A stretch of 7,553 bases of DNA, from the NCBI GenBank assembly GCA_013373005.1, contig JABXIP010000492.1:1-7553 (forward strand), read 5' to 3'. Source of the DNA: Cytophagia bacterium. Its GTDB lineage: Bacteria > Bacteroidota > Bacteroidia > Cytophagales > Cyclobacteriaceae. Position 1 is the stretch's first letter; the number at the start of each line of letters is the position of its first letter. The position numbers and the translations under genes were made by a program. Shown here piece by piece: positions 6,341-7,553 of this stretch. The notes beneath the pieces were generated by a model. It was not told where the DNA came from. It was given only the letters and a program-made list of their open reading frames with translations, and searched no databases.

Positions 6341-6480
6341 AGTGATTTTATGGTTGATTTTGGAAGATAGTCAATAACAGCTTATCGACATAAATTGTCA
6401 TTCATCGAAGGTTCATGTCGATTCAACGAATGCTTCGCGCGCGTGAAACATTATTGATTTCATTTGTGCGACCTAATGCG
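6341..6480. promoter_or_regulatory. Divergent intergenic region between the M14 and PAS sensor genes
   Basis: These 140 nt carry the promoters for two divergent genes. GAAGATA at 6362-6368 (TATCTTC on the M14 coding strand) lies 21 nt before the M14 ATG and may be a -7 element. An 8-bp inverted repeat, ATCGACAT (6383-6390) and ATGTCGAT (6415-6422), has 24 nt between its arms. A short GC-rich stretch (CGCGCGCG, 6436-6443) stands out from the AT-rich surroundings. I see no good TTG/TAnnTTTG pair for the PAS gene. Confidence 0.45.
6362..6368 (-). promoter_or_regulatory. Possible -7-like promoter element upstream of the M14 gene
   Basis: The coding strand reads TATCTTC, 21 nt before the ATG, nearly the same sequence and spacing as upstream of the M28 gene. 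It matches TAnnTT of the Bacteroidota -7 box but lacks the final TG. No -33 element at standard spacing is evident, so this is only a candidate. Confidence 0.25.
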
Positions 6481-7553
6481 ATGAATCCAAGCGTAATACT
6501 TTCTTTAGATGGGGAAATTCAAAGTTATTCCCATCTCTCAACTAAGTTTTTGTTCTATCTAGCAAATGAAAACCCAGAGCTGCTTTCTGATTTGGTAAAG
6601 GGTTTTCGACCCAAAACCAATAATTCTTCTACCGGTTCGATTGATGTTTTTGGCTTCAACATTAACTATCGTATTACTTTTTCCAATAATTTATATACTA
6701 TCTTATTCCTCATAGAAGATAGTCTAATGACAGCAGGGTACCCGGATAATGAAAAGTATAAGCTGATAGTAGAGGCAGCCAATGAAATTATTTATGAGAT
6801 GGATGCTGCTGGCAACTTTACTTATGTTAATCCTAAGACATTAACATTAACCGGCTTTAAAGAGAATGAGATTTTAGGAAAGTCTTATTTGGAACTGGTA
6901 CATCCGGAGTTTAGGGAAAAGGCCCAAAAATTTTATGCTAAACAGGTATTTGAAAGAATCAAGTCTACTTTCCTGGAATTACCCATTGTTACTAAAGGCG
7001 GTGAGCAATTTTGGATTGGTTTGAATGTTCAATTACTCGAAAATGACTTTGCTGTTACTGGTTTTTTGGGTGTGGGTAGAGACATTACGGAAGGATACAA
7101 TAACCGATTGGCACTTCAGCAATCAGAAGAGAAATATAGGGGGATCATCCAAAATCTTCATTACGGACTCATGGAGGTAGATTTGGATGAAAAGATAGTA
7201 TACGCCAATGAGGCTATGTCTCAGATTACCGGATATACACAAAATGAACTGATAGGTAAGGTGGCTTCTAAGCTTCTTGCTGATGAGCGAGGTGTCTCCG
7301 TTCTGGAGAAAGAGCACACCAAAAGAAATAGAGGAAGTGCAAGTGTATATGAGATTCCTATCAAGCACAAAGATGGAAGCTTCAGGTGGGCAATGATTAG
7401 TGGCGCCCCAATCTACGATGTTGATGGCAGTGTGAAGGGAACTATTGGTATCCACATGGATATTACGGATCGGATAGAAGACGAGCAGGAGCTAAAGATT
7501 ACCCGGTCCAGGCTTAAGAAATATAAAGATGGGCTCGAAGCTTTAAACTCAGT
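6481..7553 (+). CDS. Multi-PAS sensor protein, probably a histidine kinase (3' truncated)
   Basis: The frame stays open to the window end, giving 357 residues of an incomplete protein. Residues 1-85 form an alpha/beta segment with no clear match, perhaps a degenerate PAS domain. PAS 1 covers about 93-204 (NEIIYEMDAAGNFTYVN near its start, GVGRDIT at its end) and PAS 2 about 214-330 (GLMEVDLDEKIVYAN, ITGY, then GIHMDIT). A charged helix begins at about 331 and leads to KYKDGLEALNSV, which from memory often precedes a GAF domain in Bacteroidota sensor kinases. There is no signal peptide or membrane span, so it should sense a cytoplasmic cue. No kinase core is visible, so a histidine kinase is the likeliest but unproven outcome; a diguanylate cyclase or another output is possible. 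I chose ATG 6481 because SVILSLDGEI starts a folded-looking segment. In-frame ATGs at 6415 and 6430 would add an Arg-rich leader. Confidence 0.82.
   Translation, partial: MNPSVILSLDGEIQSYSHLSTKFLFYLANENPELLSDLVKGFRPKTNNSSTGSIDVFGFNINYRITFSNNLYTILFLIEDSLMTAGYPDNEKYKLIVEAANEIIYEMDAAGNFTYVNPKTLTLTGFKENEILGKSYLELVHPEFREKAQKFYAKQVFERIKSTFLELPIVTKGGEQFWIGLNVQLLENDFAVTGFLGVGRDITEGYNNRLALQQSEEKYRGIIQNLHYGLMEVDLDEKIVYANEAMSQITGYTQNELIGKVASKLLADERGVSVLEKEHTKRNRGSASVYEIPIKHKDGSFRWAMISGAPIYDVDGSVKGTIGIHMDITDRIEDEQELKITRSRLKKYKDGLEALNS

Noticed and set aside
7123..7455. 110-codon - strand frame opposite PAS domain 2
   Set aside because: The + strand encodes continuous PAS domains across this stretch; the reverse frame is a shadow.

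Overview
This window looks like chromosomal DNA from a Bacteroidota bacterium, probably a marine or soil Cytophagales relative. That placement is an inference. It rests on the moderate AT-rich composition, the lack of obvious Shine-Dalgarno sites, the style of the secreted proteins (a BNR/sortilin-like C-terminus, a Cpq-like M28 peptidase, an M19 lipoprotein and an M14 peptidase with calcium-loop insertions), and a multi-PAS sensor protein. I see no mobile element, CRISPR array, tRNA or rRNA, and no gene-free stretch longer than about 150 bases.

Layout from left to right: (i) the 3' end of a + strand gene, probably a large secreted BNR/sortilin-type beta-propeller protein, ending at 352; (ii) a bidirectional hairpin terminator at 372-403; (iii) a leftward block, in transcription order a VOC (glyoxalase/bleomycin-resistance fold) protein, a SnoaL/NTF2-like protein overlapping it by 17 nt, and a secreted M28 aminopeptidase/carboxypeptidase; (iv) a divergent 145-bp intergenic region; (v) a rightward M19 membrane-dipeptidase lipoprotein; (vi) a second bidirectional terminator with unusually long perfect arms (4354-4402); (vii) a leftward secreted M14 zinc carboxypeptidase-like protein; (viii) a divergent 140-bp intergenic region; (ix) the 5' part of a rightward, apparently cytoplasmic multi-PAS sensor protein, probably a histidine kinase, cut by the window end.

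The unifying theme is extracytoplasmic peptide breakdown. Three zinc exopeptidases from three unrelated families (M28, M19, M14) lie within 6 kb, each with an export signal, and would together trim peptides to amino acids in the periplasm or at the cell surface. They are in separate transcription units, so this is a neighbourhood rather than one operon. The VOC/SnoaL pair is probably unrelated housekeeping or small-molecule chemistry.

No clearly new multi-gene system is visible. The most noteworthy point is the M14 protein. It keeps the HxxE zinc motif and the putative catalytic Glu, but appears to have Asp where the third zinc-ligand His is expected and His in place of the Asn of the usual NRN motif. 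It may be a divergent-metal-site subfamily or a non-peptidase.
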